A stretch of DNA of 8,369 nt from positions 1-8,369 of the forward strand of contig CAJJNP010000148.1 in the NCBI GenBank assembly GCA_905193145.1, written 5' to 3'. The first letter of the stretch is position 1. Every line of letters begins with the position of its first letter. The translations under genes were made by a program, and so were the position numbers. Of the stretch, positions 6,936 to 8,369 are shown piece after piece. The DNA comes from an uncultured Odoribacter sp. (GTDB lineage: Bacteria; Bacteroidota; Bacteroidia; Bacteroidales; Marinifilaceae). The notes under the pieces are model-generated. The model was not told the DNA's origin and made no database searches. It worked only from the letters and a program-made list of their open reading frames with translations.

Positions 6936-7508
6936 ATGAAGATTTATACACGTGGCGGTGATAAAGGAAAAACCGGTATCCATGGAGGTTCGCGGGTTGA
7001 CAAAGATGATATTCGTATTGAAGCAAATGGGACGTTAGATGAATTGAATTCTTTGTTGGGGTTGATACGTGCACAAGCGGGTGAAACACATGAATGGCAA
7101 GAAATGCTTTGTTTTTTGCAAAGGCAGTTGATGGTTGTTATGTCGCATGTAGCTACACCAGCAGAACTGCGTGAACAAAATCCGAATCCGTTATTGGAGG
7201 ATTTGGATGTTTATTGTGAAAAACAAATAGATCATTTGAACGGTCGGATTACTCATCCGTCCACTCATTTTATTTTGCCGGGTGGGAATATACTTTCTGC
7301 TCAATGTCACGTAGCCCGAACCGTAGCCCGACGGGCGGAACGCCGTTTGTGGACTTTGAATCGGGTAGATGAATTGCCTCCCGTCATTTTGCGGTTTGTA
7401 AATCGTCTTTCTGATTTATTATTTACAATGGCACGGCAGGAAATGGATCGGGAAGGGGCAGAAGAGGAAAGATGGCAATCGTTTTTATATAAAAAGAAAA
7501 GGCAATGA
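6936..7508 (+). CDS. pduO: PduO-type cob(I)alamin/cobinamide adenosyltransferase
   Basis: A 190-residue cytoplasmic enzyme that moves the adenosyl group from ATP to cob(I)alamin or a corrinoid precursor, forming the carbon-cobalt bond. It belongs to the PduO type rather than the P-loop CobA/CobO type. The N-terminal ATP loop is YTRGGDKGKTG (4-14), followed by TLDELNSLLG (33-42), FILPGG (112-117), HVARTVARRAERR (125-137) and RFVNRLSDLLFTMAR (153-167). D35, F112, R128 and R132 coincide in number with functionally important residues reported for Lactobacillus reuteri PduO, where F112 helps remove the lower ligand from cobalt. All are intact here. The start ATG 6936 puts the ATP loop at the usual distance. 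It is the first gene of a plus-strand unit; its TGA overlaps the cobQ start by four bases (ATGA), implying coupled translation. Gene naming varies (pduO, cobO, atr); pduO reflects the fold. Confidence 0.95.
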   Translation: MKIYTRGGDKGKTGIHGGSRVDKDDIRIEANGTLDELNSLLGLIRAQAGETHEWQEMLCFLQRQLMVVMSHVATPAELREQNPNPLLEDLDVYCEKQIDHLNGRITHPSTHFILPGGNILSAQCHVARTVARRAERRLWTLNRVDELPPVILRFVNRLSDLLFTMARQEMDREGAEEERWQSFLYKKKRQ

Positions 7509-8369
7509 AAAAATTGAAGCCTATTATGTTTGTAGGGACCTGCTCGGATGCAGGAAAAAGTATCATAAACACTGCATTTTGCCGCATTTTTTTGCAGGAT
7601 GGTTATGCTCCGGCTCCTTTTAAGGCGCAGAATATGTCTTTAAATTCCTATTCGACTCCGGATGGAGGGGAGATTGGAAGGGCACAAGCGGTTCAGGCAG
7701 AGGCTTGTAGAATTGCTCCGTCAACAGATATGAATCCTGTGTTGTTAAAACCATCTTCGGATCAGACTTCACAAGTTATTCTGAATGGTCAGCCTGTGGG
7801 GAATATGTCTGCACGGGAGTATTTTCGTATAAATAACAAGGAAGATTTATGGAGGGAGGCTTTGGCTGCTTTTGTGCGTTTGGAGAAGTGTTATTCTCCG
7901 ATTGTTCTGGAAGGTGCCGGTAGTATTTCGGAGCTGAATCTGCGTGATCGGGATATTACGAATATGAATATGGCTCAAAAAGTTGATGCTGCGACTTATT
8001 TGGTGGCAGATATTGACCGGGGTGGGGTGTTTGCTTCTGTATATGGTTCTGTTATGTTGTTGCCGGAAGAGCAACGTCGGTTGCTGAAAGGTATTATTAT
8101 CAATAAATTTAGAGGGGATGTTTCTCTTTTTGATGAAGGCAGGAAAATCATTCAGGATTTGACAGGAATTCCGGTGGTGGGTGTGATTCCTTATTTCCGG
8201 AATATTCGTATCGAAGAAGAGGATTCTGTTGTATTGGAGAACAAGGCTGCCATGGCTGAAGCCGGGAAGGTGAATGTTGCAGTCGTGCGTTTGCGGAGGA
8301 TGTCTAACTTTACTGACTTTAATGCAATAGAACAAGATGGACGTTTTCATTTGTACTATACGGATAAAC
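7505..8369 (+). CDS. cobQ: Cobyric acid synthase CobQ, 3' partial
   Basis: The first 288 residues of cobyric acid synthase (CobQ/CbiP), which amidates four side chains of adenosylcobyrinic acid a,c-diamide using glutamine and ATP. The frame opens at ATG 7505 and has no stop before the window edge. Motifs in the N-terminal ATP-binding half are the P-loop GTCSDAGKS (11-19), KAQNMSLNS (40-48), EIGRAQAVQAEA (56-67), MNPVLLKPSSD (76-86), EGAGSISELNLRDRDITNM (136-154), ADIDRGGVFAS (168-178), INKFRGD (199-205) and GVIPY (226-230). VRLRRMSNFTDFN (261-273) marks the start of the glutaminase half. The family is about 490-500 residues, so roughly 200 residues, including the glutaminase catalytic Cys and His, lie beyond the window. 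It follows the adenosyltransferase with an ATGA overlap. Nothing in the visible part suggests a defect. Confidence 0.95.
   Translation, partial: MKKLKPIMFVGTCSDAGKSIINTAFCRIFLQDGYAPAPFKAQNMSLNSYSTPDGGEIGRAQAVQAEACRIAPSTDMNPVLLKPSSDQTSQVILNGQPVGNMSAREYFRINNKEDLWREALAAFVRLEKCYSPIVLEGAGSISELNLRDRDITNMNMAQKVDAATYLVADIDRGGVFASVYGSVMLLPEEQRRLLKGIIINKFRGDVSLFDEGRKIIQDLTGIPVVGVIPYFRNIRIEEEDSVVLENKAAMAEAGKVNVAVVRLRRMSNFTDFNAIEQDGRFHLYYTDK

Noticed and set aside
7311..7331. Nine-base direct repeat GTAGCCCGA, two copies three bases apart
   Set aside because: It encodes the repeated Val-Ala-Arg of the conserved HVARTVARRAER motif of the adenosyltransferase, so protein constraint explains it.
7847..8350. 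167-codon minus-strand frame opposite cobQ
   Set aside because: It is the complement of clear CobQ motifs, and its His/Asn/Ile-rich translation is typical of an antisense shadow.
1..8369. CRISPR arrays, tRNA or rRNA genes, insertion sequences, attachment sites
   Set aside because: No regularly spaced repeats, cloverleaf-like segments, transposase motifs or terminal inverted repeats were seen; nearly all bases are in coding regions and no gap exceeds 100 bases.

Overview
The window looks like chromosomal DNA of a member of the Bacteroidota, most likely order Bacteroidales. Four things point that way. There is an exact copy of the Bacteroidetes -33/-7 promoter (TTTG, 19 bases, TATATTTG) and a near copy before the adenosyltransferase gene. 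The genes lack Shine-Dalgarno sites. There is an outer-membrane beta-barrel receptor with an N-terminal carboxypeptidase-regulatory-like domain, an architecture typical of that phylum. Genus and species cannot be fixed from sequence reading alone.

Layout. (A) Positions 1-662 hold the 3' part of an unrecognised, apparently all-helical protein whose start lies left of the window. (B) Positions 689-3997 form a plus-strand unit: a histidine phosphatase under its own promoter, then a 922-residue TonB-dependent-receptor-like barrel protein. (C) Positions 6843-3998, on the minus strand, form a tight four-gene operon in the order cobU, cobT, cobS, cobC. (D) Positions 6936-8369, on the plus strand, hold a PduO-type cobalamin adenosyltransferase followed by cobQ (cobyric acid synthase), which runs off the right edge. 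C and D diverge from a 92-base region carrying the candidate promoters. B and C converge with no base between their stop codons.

How the genes work together. Units C and D encode the late part of adenosylcobalamin biosynthesis and salvage. The adenosyltransferase attaches the upper ligand and CobQ amidates the corrin side chains. CobU then makes adenosylcobinamide-GDP, CobT makes alpha-ribazole phosphate, CobS joins the two, and CobC removes the phosphate. The cobinamide-forming step (CbiB/CobD) is not seen and may lie beyond the right edge. The barrel protein and the first phosphatase sit beside this cluster, but nothing in the sequence proves that they take part in it.

This is mostly a recognisable pathway cluster and I do not see a convincing undescribed system. 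The items most worth a second look are the unrecognised left-edge protein with lower GC, the identity of the orphan barrel protein next to the cob genes, the second histidine phosphatase, the zero-gap convergent junction, and the absence of a cobalamin riboswitch in the divergent control region.
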